Part shown: one piece after another, positions 44,256-52,687 of the stretch
Numbering within the stretch: the first letter of the stretch is position 1
Layout of the letters: every line of letters starts with the position of its first letter
NCBI GenBank assembly: GCA_047601665.1
Contig: JASGIT010000001.1
Location: 1,984,001-2,048,000, forward strand
From: JASGIT01 sp047601665
GTDB taxonomy: Bacteria; Pseudomonadota; Gammaproteobacteria; Burkholderiales; Burkholderiaceae_C
Direction: 5' to 3'
DNA: 64,000 nucleotides
Translations under genes and position numbers: made by a program
Notes under the pieces: model-generated
Database searches by the model: none
Told to the model about the DNA's origin: nothing
Seen by the model: the letters and a program-made list of their open reading frames with translations, nothing else

Positions 44256-44317
44256 AACCCGCGCAGTCTGGGCGGCGGCGGGCGGGTTGTATTGAACGCA
44301 ATTGACGGGTTTTGAAC

Positions 44318-44371
44318 GAAATGGCCAGCCAGCCCTTGTACGGCAAGCGCTGGCAGCTATCAAAAAGAGAG
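44318..44371. repeat. Dispersed palindromic repeat, copy 7
   Basis: GAAATGGCCAGCCAGCCCTT, GTACGGCAAGCGCTGGCAGC and TATCAAAAAGAGAG: a full copy ending 3 bp past the LysR stop codon. Confidence 0.88.
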
Positions 44372-44374
44372 TTT

Positions 44375-45349
44375 CTATGCCAATTTCTCTCCGGCCGCGG
44401 CCCGCGTGGCTTCGGCCTGCGCCTGCAGCCAGCCGTGGAAGGCGCGGATCTCGGGCCGTTGCGCGCTGCGCTGGGCCACCAGCAGCCAGTAGGCCAGGGG
44501 CGAGTCGAGCCGGTGGCTGGGCAGCACCTCCACGAGGTCGCCCGAGGCCAGCGCGTCGGCCACCAGCGGCATCCGCGCCAGCGCCACGCCCTGGCCGCTG
44601 AGGGCGGCCTGCACGATCTGGTGCGCGTAGTTGAAGGACAGCCAGCGCTGGGGCTGCTGCTTGCCACTCGCATAGGTGGCCAGCCAGCGCTGCCAGCTCA
44701 GGAATTCCAGGTGCTGGGCGCGGTGCGCGTCGCCCGCCTCGATGAGCGCGTGGCGCGCCAGGTCGGCGGGGGTGCGGATGGCGGGGCCGCTTTTCAGCAG
44801 CCAGGGGCTGGCGACCACGGCCAGCTGCTCGCCGAACAGCCGCAGCGCGCCGCGCGTGTTCGGGCCGGGCAGGGCGTAGCGCAGCGCCAGGTCCACGTCG
44901 GCGGTGTCCAGGTCCACCAGCGCGTCGGTGGCGTCGATGCGGATGTCGATGCCGGGGTGGTCGCGCTGGAACTGCTCCATGCGCGGAATCAGCCACATGG
45001 ACGCGAAGCTCGCCCAGGTCGATATCGCCACGGTCTGGCGCCCCGCCGTTTGGCGCACCTGGCGCACGGCGGCGTCCACGCGCTCCAGCGCCGGGGCCAC
45101 GGCGCGCTGCAGCTGCGCGCCCGCGCCGGTCAGTTCCACCGCGCGCGTGTGGCGCAGGAACAGGGGCACGCCCACCTCGTCTTCCAGCGCCTGGATCTGG
45201 CGGCTCACGGCGGACTGGGTGAGCGCCAGATCATGAGCCGCCGCGCGGAAGTTGAGGTGCCGCGCCACGGCCAGGAAGGCGCGCAGGTGCCCGGCCGCCA
45301 CGGGCCGCGTGCGCATCACCGAAGGGGTGGCGTAGGGAATGTCGTTCAT
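44375..45349 (-). CDS. LysR-family transcriptional regulator (GcvA-like)
   Basis: A 324-aa regulator. N-terminal HTH HLRAFLAVARHLNFRAAAHDLALTQSAVSRQIQALEDEVGVPLFLRHTRAVELTGAG (about 21-80) precedes a substrate domain with the GcvA-group pattern (DTADVDLALRYALPGPNTRGALRLFGEQLAVVASPWLL). Its last codons (EKLA) adjoin repeat copy 7. It is divergent from the DUF2917 gene 107 bp away, its likely target. Confidence 0.93.
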   Translation of the reverse strand: MNDIPYATPSVMRTRPVAAGHLRAFLAVARHLNFRAAAHDLALTQSAVSRQIQALEDEVGVPLFLRHTRAVELTGAGAQLQRAVAPALERVDAAVRQVRQTAGRQTVAISTWASFASMWLIPRMEQFQRDHPGIDIRIDATDALVDLDTADVDLALRYALPGPNTRGALRLFGEQLAVVASPWLLKSGPAIRTPADLARHALIEAGDAHRAQHLEFLSWQRWLATYASGKQQPQRWLSFNYAHQIVQAALSGQGVALARMPLVADALASGDLVEVLPSHRLDSPLAYWLLVAQRSAQRPEIRAFHGWLQAQAEATRAAAGEKLA

Positions 45350-45456
45350 GGCGCGATTGATGCAAAGGTGGAATCAATAGCGTAGCGCCAATTCATTGGA
45401 CGGCGGTGCGCAGTGCGCGGAATATGCGGGCATGGCAACACGACCAGGAGATTTTC

Positions 45457-45711
45457 ATGCCACACGCTGCCGTTCCGAATCCGCAACAATCACCGGCCGG
45501 GTGCTTCCGCCTGGCCGCGGGCCGTACCCTGGCGCTGCGCCCGCGCGCGCGGAGCGTGCTGGCGATGAAGCAGGGGCGCGTCTGGCTCACACAGGGCGAT
45601 GAGGACATCGTGGTCTCGCCGGGCGAGCGCTGGGTGGCGCGGCCGGGCGGGCTGGTCGTGATCGAGCCGCTGGGCGGCCCCGCCGATTTTTGTTGGAACG
45701 CCTGCGGATAA
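45457..45711 (+). CDS. DUF2917-domain protein
   Basis: An 84-aa protein with CFRLAAGRTLALRPRARSVLAMKQGRVWLTQGDEDIVVSPGERWVARPGGLVVIEPL, the DUF2917 beta-rich pattern. CAGGAGA precedes ATG 45457. Divergent from a LysR regulator, an arrangement common in Comamonadaceae. Function unknown. It ends 9 bp before glmU. Confidence 0.82.
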   Translation: MPHAAVPNPQQSPAGCFRLAAGRTLALRPRARSVLAMKQGRVWLTQGDEDIVVSPGERWVARPGGLVVIEPLGGPADFCWNACG

Positions 45712-45720
45712 TGGCGGCCT

Positions 45721-47127
45721 ATGACCGCTCCTCTTGATCTCATCGTCATGGCCGCAGGCAAGGGCACGCGCATGAAAAGCCGCGTGCCCAAGGTCCTGCA
45801 AACCCTGGCGGGCCGCCCGCTGCTGGCCCACGTGCTGGGCACCGCCGCGCAACTGCACCCCCGTTCGGCGGTGGTGGTGACGGGCCATGGTGCTACAGAA
45901 GTTGAAGCTGCCAGCGCACGCTGGGAAAGGGCTGGAGGCCCATTCGACCTGAAATTCGCACGCCAGGAGCCGCAGCTGGGCACCGGCCATGCGGTGCAGC
46001 AGGCCATGCCGCAGGTGGCCGACGACGGCATGGTCGTCGTGCTCTCGGGCGACGTGCCGCTGACCCAGGCGGCCACGCTGCGGGCGCTGGTGGAGGCGGC
46101 GGCGGGCGAAAAACTCGCGCTGCTCACCGTCACCCTGCCCGACCCCACGGGCTATGGCCGCATCGTGCGCGCGGCGGACGGCTCGGTGCAGCGCATCGTC
46201 GAGCAGAAAGACGCCAGCGAAGCCGAGCGCGCCATCACCGAGGTCTACAGCGGCATCATGGCCGTGCCCGCGCGCCGCCTGCGCGGCTGGCTGGCGCGCC
46301 TGTCCAACGACAACGCCCAGGGCGAGTACTACCTGACCGACATCGTCGCCATGGCCGTGCAGGACGGCGTGCCCGTGGCGGCCCACTGCATCACTGACGC
46401 GGTGCAGGTTGCGGGCGTGAACAGCCCCGCGCAACTGGCCGAATTGGAGCGCGCCTGTCAACTGCGCCAGGCCCATGCGCTGATGGACCAGGGCGTGCGC
46501 CTGGCCGACCCGGCGCGCTTCGACCTGCGTGGCGAACTGGCCTGCGCGCAGGACGTGGAGATCGACGTGGGCTGCATCTTCACCGGCCGCGTGGCGCTGG
46601 GCGAGGGCGTGCGCATCGGCGCGTACTGCCACATCGGCAACGCCACCATCGCGGCGGGCGCGGTCATCCACCCTTTCACCCACATCGACGGCGAGAAGCT
46701 GGGCGTGCAGGTGGGCGAGGGCGCGCTCGTCGGCCCCTACGCGCGCCTGCGCCCCGGCGCGCAGCTGGGGCGCGAGGTGCACATCGGCAACTTCGTCGAA
46801 GTCAAGAACTCCACCCTGGCCGACGGCGCCAAGGCCAACCACCTGGCCTACCTGGGCGACGCCACCGTGGGCGAGCGCGTGAACTACGGCGCGGGCAGCA
46901 TCACCGCCAACTACGACGGCGCGAACAAGCACCGCACCGTGATCGAGGCCGACGTGCACGTGGGCAGCAACTGCGTGCTGGTGGCGCCCGTCACCATCGG
47001 CGCGGGCGGCACGGTGGGGGGCGGCTCCACCATCACCAAGAGCACGCCGCCGGGCGCGTTGAGCGTGGCGCGCGGCAGGCAAGTCAGCCTGGATGCCAGC
47101 AAATGGAAACGTCCCACCAAGACCTGA
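45721..47127 (+). CDS. glmU: Bifunctional GlcNAc-1-phosphate uridyltransferase / GlcN-1-phosphate acetyltransferase
   Basis: A 468-aa cytosolic enzyme that makes UDP-GlcNAc for peptidoglycan and LPS. N-terminal pyrophosphorylase: LDLIVMAAGKGTRMKSRVPKVLQTLAG (GxGTxM...K), QLGTGHAVQQAMP, SGDVPL, GYGRIVR, YYLTDIVA. C-terminal left-handed beta-helix with hexapeptide repeats (about 260-440) and acetyltransferase residues in KTKNF-type VEVKNSTL, YLGDATVGERVNYGAGSITANYDG. Residues about 58-75 (TEVEAASARWERAGGPFD) come from a dispersed repeat and make it about 12 aa longer than E. coli GlmU (456 aa). It overlaps the histidine-kinase gene by 25 bp. Confidence 0.97.
   Translation: MTAPLDLIVMAAGKGTRMKSRVPKVLQTLAGRPLLAHVLGTAAQLHPRSAVVVTGHGATEVEAASARWERAGGPFDLKFARQEPQLGTGHAVQQAMPQVADDGMVVVLSGDVPLTQAATLRALVEAAAGEKLALLTVTLPDPTGYGRIVRAADGSVQRIVEQKDASEAERAITEVYSGIMAVPARRLRGWLARLSNDNAQGEYYLTDIVAMAVQDGVPVAAHCITDAVQVAGVNSPAQLAELERACQLRQAHALMDQGVRLADPARFDLRGELACAQDVEIDVGCIFTGRVALGEGVRIGAYCHIGNATIAAGAVIHPFTHIDGEKLGVQVGEGALVGPYARLRPGAQLGREVHIGNFVEVKNSTLADGAKANHLAYLGDATVGERVNYGAGSITANYDGANKHRTVIEADVHVGSNCVLVAPVTIGAGGTVGGGSTITKSTPPGALSVARGRQVSLDASKWKRPTKT
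45892..45943. repeat. Dispersed palindromic repeat, copy 8 (inside glmU)
   Basis: Reverse strand AATGGGCCTCCAGCCCTTTC, CCAGCGTGCGCTGGCAGCTT: consensus flanks GGCCTCCAG and CGCTGGCAGCTT intact, centre diverged. It is translated in frame. Confidence 0.75.
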
Positions 47128-47828
47128 GCACACAACTGGCCGAACTGCGCGCCGCGCACGAGGCGCTGCTGCACGCCGTGTCGCACGACCTGCGCGCGCC
47201 GCTGCGGCATATCACCTCGTTCGCGCCGCTGCTGCGCGAGTCGGTGCAGGCGCTCAGCGCCGGGCAGAACGGCGTGGACGCGCAGGAGGCGGAGCAGTTC
47301 CTCTCCACCATCGAACAGGCCTCGCGCCGCCTGGGGCGCATGGTGGACGCGCTGCTGCACATCGCCCGCGCCGGGCGTGCGCCGCTGTGCCTGGAGCCGG
47401 TGGACCTGGCCGCGCTGGCGGCCGAGCTGGCCGTCACCCCGGCGGGCCGCGCCGTGGAATGGCAATGGCCCACCGGCCCCGTGCCGCTGCGCGCCGACGC
47501 CCCGCTGCTGCGGCAGCTGCTGGCCGAACTGCTGGGCAACGCCCTCAAATTCACCCAGGGCCGTACGCCCGCGCGCATCGCGCTCACCGTGGAACCGCTG
47601 GCGCAGGCGGTGCGCTGGCGCGTGCAGGACAACGGCGCGGGCTTCGACCCGGCCCATGCCGACAAGCCCTTCGCCGTGTTCCAGCGCCAGCACCGCGAGA
47701 GCGAGTTCGACGGCGTGGGCGGCGGCCTGGCGCTGGCGCACACGATCGCGCGGCGGCATGGCGCGGGCATGGCCATCACGGCGCAGCCCGGCAAGGGGTG
47801 CGTGGTGACGCTGGACTGGCCGGTTTAG
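47103..47828 (+). CDS. Histidine kinase without a sensor domain
   Basis: A 241-aa cytosolic protein. HisKA with H-box HAVSHDLRAPLRHITSF (His about 29) and dimerisation helix, then an HATPase_c domain: N-box QLLAELLGNALKFTQ, G1 VQDNGAGFDP, F-box FAVFQRQH, G2 EFDGVGGGLALAHTIARRHG. It lacks any membrane or sensory domain, so it may read another protein or act as a bacteriophytochrome-type output module that has lost its front. No response regulator is adjacent. The start lies inside the end of glmU. Confidence 0.88.
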   Translation: METSHQDLSTQLAELRAAHEALLHAVSHDLRAPLRHITSFAPLLRESVQALSAGQNGVDAQEAEQFLSTIEQASRRLGRMVDALLHIARAGRAPLCLEPVDLAALAAELAVTPAGRAVEWQWPTGPVPLRADAPLLRQLLAELLGNALKFTQGRTPARIALTVEPLAQAVRWRVQDNGAGFDPAHADKPFAVFQRQHRESEFDGVGGGLALAHTIARRHGAGMAITAQPGKGCVVTLDWPV

Positions 47829-47853
47829 CCCGGGGTCAGGCCGCTTCCCACTT

Positions 47854-48882
47854 TCAACCCGATACTTCCACCCGGTTGCGCCCGGCGTTCTTGGCGCGGT
47901 ACAGCGCGGCGTCGGCGGCATTCAGCCAGTCGCGCAACTGCGCATGGGCCGGTGCCGCGGCGGCCATGCCGATGCTGGCCGTGGTGCGCAGGTCGGGGTG
48001 ATGGGGCCAGTCCAGCGCCTGCACGCCGCTGCGGATGCGCTCGGCAATGCCGTGCGCCGCCTCCAGGCTCACGCCGAGGCACACCACCATGAACTCGTCG
48101 CCGCCGTAGCGGCCCGCCGCGTCGTGCGCGCGCACGCTCTGGCGGATGGCGCCGCCCACGGCGCGGATGACCTCGTCGCCCACGGTGTGGCCGAAGCAGT
48201 CGTTCACGGCCTTGAAGCGGTCGGTGTCGATGATGAGCAGGAACGCCCCTTGCCCCGTGGCGTGGAAGGCGTCCAGCGCCGCCTGGGCCTGCTGCAGCCA
48301 GTGCGCGCGGCTGGCCAGGCCCGAGGGCTCGTCGGTGCAGCGCAGCATCTCCAGTTCGCGGTTCTGCCGGCCCACGGTGCGGATCAGGCGGCTCATGGTC
48401 AGGCTGGTGGCCAGCGTGTAGCCCACCAGCAGCGGCAGGGTCAGCAGCACCACGGGCAGGGGGCTTTCCAGCCGGGGCTGCGGCTGCGCCAGCCAGGCCG
48501 TGGCGGCGGTGGCCCCCAGGGCGGTGAGCGCACCGCGCCACCACAGCCCGCGTATGCCGGTGGCGATCTGGTTGGTGACGGTGGCCGTCACCAGCACCAC
48601 GCTGGGCAGCAGGCAGAACTGCATGGCCGTTGCCCAGGCCCCGGCGTAGACGCAGTCCAGCAGCAGGTTGATCTTTTCGGCGCGGAAGGGGTTGCCGCTG
48701 GTGCGCGCGTGCAGCCAGGCCAGGTGCGGCCAGACCAGGCCGTTGAGCACGGCCAGCGCATACAGCACGGTCGGCGCCTGGTGGTGGTACAGCACCGCCA
48801 CGACGGCGATGAAACCCGATGCCGTGCCGAGCGCGCGCAGGGGGTAGAGCTTGCGATAGAGCTGGTGGCGGGGCAGCGGCAT
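47854..48882 (-). CDS. MASE2-type membrane diguanylate cyclase
   Basis: A 342-aa protein. Five or six hydrophobic helices (1-165) of MASE2-like appearance, opening RHQLYRKLYPLRALG, are followed by a GGDEF domain (about 180-340). The active-site motif RYGGDEFMVV is intact, with IDTDRFKAVNDCFGHTVGDEVIRAVG upstream. The usual TDxLTGLxNR entry reads TDEPSGLASR. No RxxD inhibitory site is at the normal spacing. It likely makes c-di-GMP in response to a membrane signal. Confidence 0.9.
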   Translation of the reverse strand: MPLPRHQLYRKLYPLRALGTASGFIAVVAVLYHHQAPTVLYALAVLNGLVWPHLAWLHARTSGNPFRAEKINLLLDCVYAGAWATAMQFCLLPSVVLVTATVTNQIATGIRGLWWRGALTALGATAATAWLAQPQPRLESPLPVVLLTLPLLVGYTLATSLTMSRLIRTVGRQNRELEMLRCTDEPSGLASRAHWLQQAQAALDAFHATGQGAFLLIIDTDRFKAVNDCFGHTVGDEVIRAVGGAIRQSVRAHDAAGRYGGDEFMVVCLGVSLEAAHGIAERIRSGVQALDWPHHPDLRTTASIGMAAAAPAHAQLRDWLNAADAALYRAKNAGRNRVEVSG

Positions 48883-48897
48883 GGGAGTCGCCGCATT

Positions 48898-49376
48898 CTA
48901 GGGAGGCGGTATGGCGATGTGTGTCGCGAACTTGGCGCGTTTGACGCTGAAAAACGCGCGCACGTTGCGCACGTTCGCATCCTGCGTGAACAAGCGCTCG
49001 GCCAGCGCGCGGTAGCCGGGCATGTCGCCCACGTGGACGACCAGCACGAAGTCCGGCCCCGGCGACACGCGCCAGCACTGCTGCACCGCGTCCTCGGCCA
49101 CGGCGCGGGCCTCGAAGGCGTCGAGGTGCTCCGCGCCCTGGCGCTCCAGCGTCACCTCGACGATGGCCGACAGGCCATGCCCCACCAGCTCCGCCAGCCG
49201 CTCGGGCCGCACGATGGCCACCTGCCGTTCGATCAGCCCCAGTTCGTGCAGCCGCCGCACCCGGCGCAGGCAGGTGGGGGGGAGACGTGCACCAACTCGG
49301 CCAGCGCCTGGTTGGCCAGGGCCGCGTCGCGCTGGAGGTGGTCCAGCAGCTGCAAATCGATGTTGTCTAGTTCCAT
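48898..49376 (-). pseudogene. Lrp/AsnC-family regulator, frameshifted
   Basis: From ATG 49376 the frame reads MELDNIDLQLLDHLQRDAALANQALAELVHVSPP, a normal Lrp N-terminus, then shifts at a C7 run (G7 at 49276-49282 on the plus strand). The downstream frame continues CLRRVRRLHELGLIERQVAIVRPERLAELVG through a full AsnC ligand-binding (RAM) domain with GPDFVLVVHVGDMPGYRALAERLF. One extra C would restore a 158-aa protein with the usual SPPTCLRRVRRL junction in the recognition helix. Either a sequencing error, a real null allele, or slippage-controlled expression. Confidence 0.85.
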
Positions 49377-49393
49377 GAAATCATTATTCATGG
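49373..49393. promoter_or_regulatory. Dyad over the lrp-like start codon
   Basis: CCATGAA-N7-TTCATGG, a perfect 7-bp inverted repeat that spans the regulator's own start. It is in an AT-rich patch (49377-49450) unlike the surrounding DNA, as preferred by Lrp proteins. Confidence 0.45.
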
Positions 49394-49398
49394 AATCC

Positions 49399-49426
49399 AA
49401 TTTCTTTCCATGAAGAAAAAGAAATT
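49399..49426. promoter_or_regulatory. AT-rich dyad between lrp-like gene and glmS
   Basis: AATTTCTTT-N10-AAAGAAATT, a perfect 9-bp inverted repeat, nested within outer CCAAT/ATTGG arms. Likely operator for the divergent regulator and/or glmS. Confidence 0.45.
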
Positions 49427-49508
49427 AAAATTCATAATTGGATGAAGATTGCACAGAAATTTCTTGCCTGCCCGCATAGCATGGCAGCACTTTGGAAGGA
49501 ACCATCCC

Positions 49509-51362
49509 ATGTGCGGCATCGTCGGCGCAGTGTCTGCGCGCAACATCGTCCCCATCCTCGTGCAGGGCCTGCAACGGCTCGAATACCGGGGCTATGACTC
49601 CTGCGGCGTGGCCGTGCACCTCGAATCCGGCGGCCTGCACCGCGCCCGCAGCACCGCGCGCGTGGCCGAGCTGCTGACCCAGGTGCAGGCGGACGGGCTG
49701 CAGGGCGGCACGGGCATCGCCCACACCCGCTGGGCCACGCACGGCGCGCCGGCGGTACACAACGCGCACCCGCACTTCAGCCACGGGCCGGGGGCGGCCA
49801 GCGACAAGGGCCGCGTGGCCCTGGTGCACAACGGCATCATCGAAAACCACGAAGAACTGCGCGCCGAACTGCAGGCGCGCGGCTACGTGTTCGCGAGCCA
49901 GACGGACACCGAAGTCATCGCCCACCTCGTGGACAGCCTGTACGCGGGCGACCTGTGCGAGGCCGTGCGCGCTGCCATCGCGCGCCTGCACGGGGCCTAC
50001 GCCATCGCCGTGCTGCACCGGGACGAACCCCAGCGCGTGGTGGGCGCGCGCGCGGGCTCGCCGCTGGTGCTGGGCGTGGGGCAGGGGGAACACTTCCTGG
50101 CCAGCGACGCGATGGCGCTCGCGGGCGTCACCGACCAGATCGTCTACCTCGAAGAAGGCGACGTGGTGGACCTGCAGCCCGGCCGCTACTGGATCACCGG
50201 CCCCGACGGCCGCCCGCTCGACGCCGCGCAGCGCCCCGTGCGCACCGTACAGGCCCACAGCGGCGCGGCGGAACTCGGGCCGTACCGCCACTACATGCAA
50301 AAGGAAATCTTCGAGCAGCCGCGCGCCATCGCCGACACGCTCGAAGGCGTGCAGGGCATCGTGCCCGAACTGTTCGGCGACGGCGCGCACCGGGTGTTCC
50401 AGGAGGTGGACTCGGTGCTCATCCTGGCCTGCGGCACCAGCTACTACAGCGGCTGCGTGGCCAAATACTGGCTCGAAGGCATCGCGCGCATCCCCACCCA
50501 GGTCGAGATCGCGAGCGAATACCGCTACCGCGACTCCGTGCCCAATCCGCGCGCGCTGGTCGTCACCATCAGCCAGTCGGGCGAAACCGCCGACACCCTG
50601 GCCGCGCTGCGCCACGCGCAAAGCCTGGGCCACAAGCACACGCTCACCATCTGCAACGTGGCCACCAGCGCCATGGTGCGCGAATGCGCGCTGGCCTACG
50701 TGACGCGCGCGGGCGTCGAGATCGGCGTGGCCTCCACCAAGGCGTTCACCACGCAGCTCGCGGGCCTGTTCTTGCTCACCCTCGCGCTGGCCCAGGCCAA
50801 GGGGCGGCTGACGGACGAGGCGGAAGCCGCCCACCTCAAGGCCATGCGCCACCTGCCCGTGGCCCTGCAGGCCGTGCTGGCGCTCGAACCCCAGGTCATG
50901 GCCTGGGCCGAAGACTTCACGCGCATGGAAAACGCCCTGTTCCTGGGCCGCGGCCTGCACTACCCCGTGGCGCTGGAGGGCGCGCTCAAGCTCAAGGAAA
51001 TCAGCTACATCCACGCCGAGGCGTACCCCGCCGGCGAACTCAAGCACGGCCCGCTGGCCCTGGTGACCAGCGCCATGCCCGTGGTCACCGTCGCCCCCAA
51101 CGACGCGCTGCTCGAAAAGCTCAAGAGCAACATGCAGGAAGTGCGCGCGCGCGGCGGCGTGCTCTACGTGCTGGCCGACGCCGACACGCGCATCGACAGC
51201 GGCGAGGGCATCCACGTCATCCGGATGCCCGAGCACTACGGGCCGCTGAGCCCGCTGCTGCACGTGGTGCCGCTGCAATTGCTGGCGTACCACACGGCTT
51301 GCGCGCGAGGGACGGACGTGGACAAGCCCAGAAATCTCGCTAAGAGCGTGACGGTCGAATAA
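49509..51362 (+). CDS. glmS: Glutamine-fructose-6-phosphate aminotransferase (isomerizing)
   Basis: A 617-aa enzyme that makes glucosamine-6-P, the first step towards UDP-GlcNAc. Mature N-terminus CGIVGAVSARNIVPIL with the nucleophile Cys2, glutaminase marks LEYRGYDSCGVAV, THGAPAVHNAHPH and HNGIIENHEELR, then two SIS domains (CGTSYYSGCVAKYWLE; LGRGLHYPVALEGALKLKEISYIHAEAYPAGELKHGPLALV) and the terminal KSVTVE. ATG 49509 is fixed by the required Met-Cys start; AAGGA lies upstream. Functionally linked to glmU 2.4 kb away. Confidence 0.98.
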   Translation: MCGIVGAVSARNIVPILVQGLQRLEYRGYDSCGVAVHLESGGLHRARSTARVAELLTQVQADGLQGGTGIAHTRWATHGAPAVHNAHPHFSHGPGAASDKGRVALVHNGIIENHEELRAELQARGYVFASQTDTEVIAHLVDSLYAGDLCEAVRAAIARLHGAYAIAVLHRDEPQRVVGARAGSPLVLGVGQGEHFLASDAMALAGVTDQIVYLEEGDVVDLQPGRYWITGPDGRPLDAAQRPVRTVQAHSGAAELGPYRHYMQKEIFEQPRAIADTLEGVQGIVPELFGDGAHRVFQEVDSVLILACGTSYYSGCVAKYWLEGIARIPTQVEIASEYRYRDSVPNPRALVVTISQSGETADTLAALRHAQSLGHKHTLTICNVATSAMVRECALAYVTRAGVEIGVASTKAFTTQLAGLFLLTLALAQAKGRLTDEAEAAHLKAMRHLPVALQAVLALEPQVMAWAEDFTRMENALFLGRGLHYPVALEGALKLKEISYIHAEAYPAGELKHGPLALVTSAMPVVTVAPNDALLEKLKSNMQEVRARGGVLYVLADADTRIDSGEGIHVIRMPEHYGPLSPLLHVVPLQLLAYHTACARGTDVDKPRNLAKSVTVE

Positions 51363-51363
51363 G

Positions 51364-52008
51364 TCAGGCCGAGGTTTCATCGCGGCTGGCGTCGTCCAGG
51401 TGCTGGGTGTCCGCCCAGCCCACCAGCGTCAGGCCCGCGCTGGGCGTCCACAGCAGGCGGTTGATGGCGGCGTTGGCGAGTTGCCAGGTGCGCGGGGCCT
51501 GGATGTCCTGGCGCGTGGCGGCGCGGTAGAGCGTGTCCAGCACGCCGCCGTGGGCCACCAGCAGCACCAGGCCGCCGGGGTGGCGCGCGGCGAGGTCGGC
51601 GGTGGCCGTGGCGATGCGCTCGCGCAGGGCAATGAGGGATTCGCCGCCGCCCTCGGGCGCGTAGGCGGGGTCGCGCTGGCGCCAGCGGCGGGCCTGTTCG
51701 GGCAGCTCGGCCTCGACGTCCGCGAAGGTGCGGCCCTGGAACTGGCCGAAGCTGCGCTCGCGCAGCCGCGCGTCGGGCGTGAGCGGCGCACCCGTGGCGT
51801 CGGCCACGGCCTGGGCGGTGGCGTGGGCGCGGGCGAGGTCGCTGGTGTAGATGTGGGTCAGCGGCTCGTCGGCCAGCGCGCGCGCCAGCTGGCGCGCCTG
51901 CCACAGACCGGTGTCGTTGAGCGGAATGTCGATGTGGCCCTGGATGCGGGTGTCCACGTTCCAGGCGGTTTCGCCGTGGCGCACGGCGATGAGGCGGGTG
52001 GCTTGCAT
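51364..52008 (-). CDS. Histidine phosphatase family protein (phosphoglycerate-mutase-like)
   Basis: A 214-aa cytosolic protein. RHGE motif IAVRHGETAWNVDTRIQGHIDIPLNDTG with the phospho-accepting His, then YTSDLARAHATAQ, LRERSFGQFQG and VLLVAHGGVLDTLYRA (second His). It resembles GpmB/CobC-type phosphatases rather than true cofactor-dependent mutase. It converges on glmS one base away. Confidence 0.92.
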   Translation of the reverse strand: MQATRLIAVRHGETAWNVDTRIQGHIDIPLNDTGLWQARQLARALADEPLTHIYTSDLARAHATAQAVADATGAPLTPDARLRERSFGQFQGRTFADVEAELPEQARRWRQRDPAYAPEGGGESLIALRERIATATADLAARHPGGLVLLVAHGGVLDTLYRAATRQDIQAPRTWQLANAAINRLLWTPSAGLTLVGWADTQHLDDASRDETSA

Positions 52009-52025
52009 CGCCCCATGCTAAAGCA

Positions 52026-52643
52026 CTACTGCGTGGGGATTTCCGTGCGGATCTGCCGCGCGCCCGTGGGCGGCTGCGGGAAGCCGGTGAGCGCGGCGTC
52101 GAACAGCACGCCGAAGATCAGCGCGTCGTTGCTCCATACCTCTTCGTGCGAGGCCGCGGTTTCGTAGACCACCTTCTGCGTCCGCGCGTCGCGCATGACG
52201 ATGCTGACGGCGCGGTACAGCAGCGTGGGGGGCGTGTCCATCATCCAGCCCATGCCCATGCCGCCGCCGAAGCGCCGCCCGCGCCAGCCGCCGTAGCCCC
52301 CCCAGCCCCAGGGGCGGCCATAGGGGCCGTAGTAGTAGGGCCAGTTTTGCGGCAGGGTGTTGCGCGCTTCTGCGCCGATCTGCACGACCAGGCGGCCGTT
52401 CTGGTCGTCGCGCGTGAGGCCGACTTTGGCGAGGGATTGCATGGCCTGCACCTCGATGGGTGCGAAGACGGCCGAGTGCGCCTGCTGCGAGGGCAGTAGA
52501 TCCAGCCGGTAGGTGGCGGGCTGGGGCAGGGCGGCGAGGGTGGAGTAGCTGTGCACGTCGCTGTCCACGGCGCGCACGCTGGCGCAGCCGGTGAGCAGGG
52601 CGGCAAGGGCAAGGAACAGGGCGGCAAGCCAGCGTTGGGGCAT
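52026..52643 (-). CDS. DUF4136-type lipoprotein
   Basis: A 205-aa lipoprotein with lipobox LLTGCASV. The mature region has VDSDVHSYSTLAALPQPATYRLDLLPSQQ, ALAKVGLTRDD-type NGRLVVQIGAEAR, a Gly/Trp/Tyr-rich loop (WPYYYGPYGRPWGWGGYGGWRGRRFGGG), and VSIVMRDARTQKVVYETAASHE, the DUF4136 pattern. GGAGATC precedes the ATG. Probably an outer-membrane lipoprotein of unknown role. Confidence 0.82.
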   Translation of the reverse strand: MPQRWLAALFLALAALLTGCASVRAVDSDVHSYSTLAALPQPATYRLDLLPSQQAHSAVFAPIEVQAMQSLAKVGLTRDDQNGRLVVQIGAEARNTLPQNWPYYYGPYGRPWGWGGYGGWRGRRFGGGMGMGWMMDTPPTLLYRAVSIVMRDARTQKVVYETAASHEEVWSNDALIFGVLFDAALTGFPQPPTGARQIRTEIPTQ

Positions 52644-52687
52644 GGTGATCTCCTGGAGTGGGCGGGCCGGGCTGGCTGGCCGTTGGT

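Noticed and set aside
49425..51380. A 651-codon open frame antisense to glmS, and similar long antisense frames over cca, the dpp genes and pyrC
   Set aside because: These arise from the strong GC third-position bias: the opposite strand has few stop codons. They are rich in His, Arg, Gly and Val, have no motifs, and the sense frames are clear enzymes.
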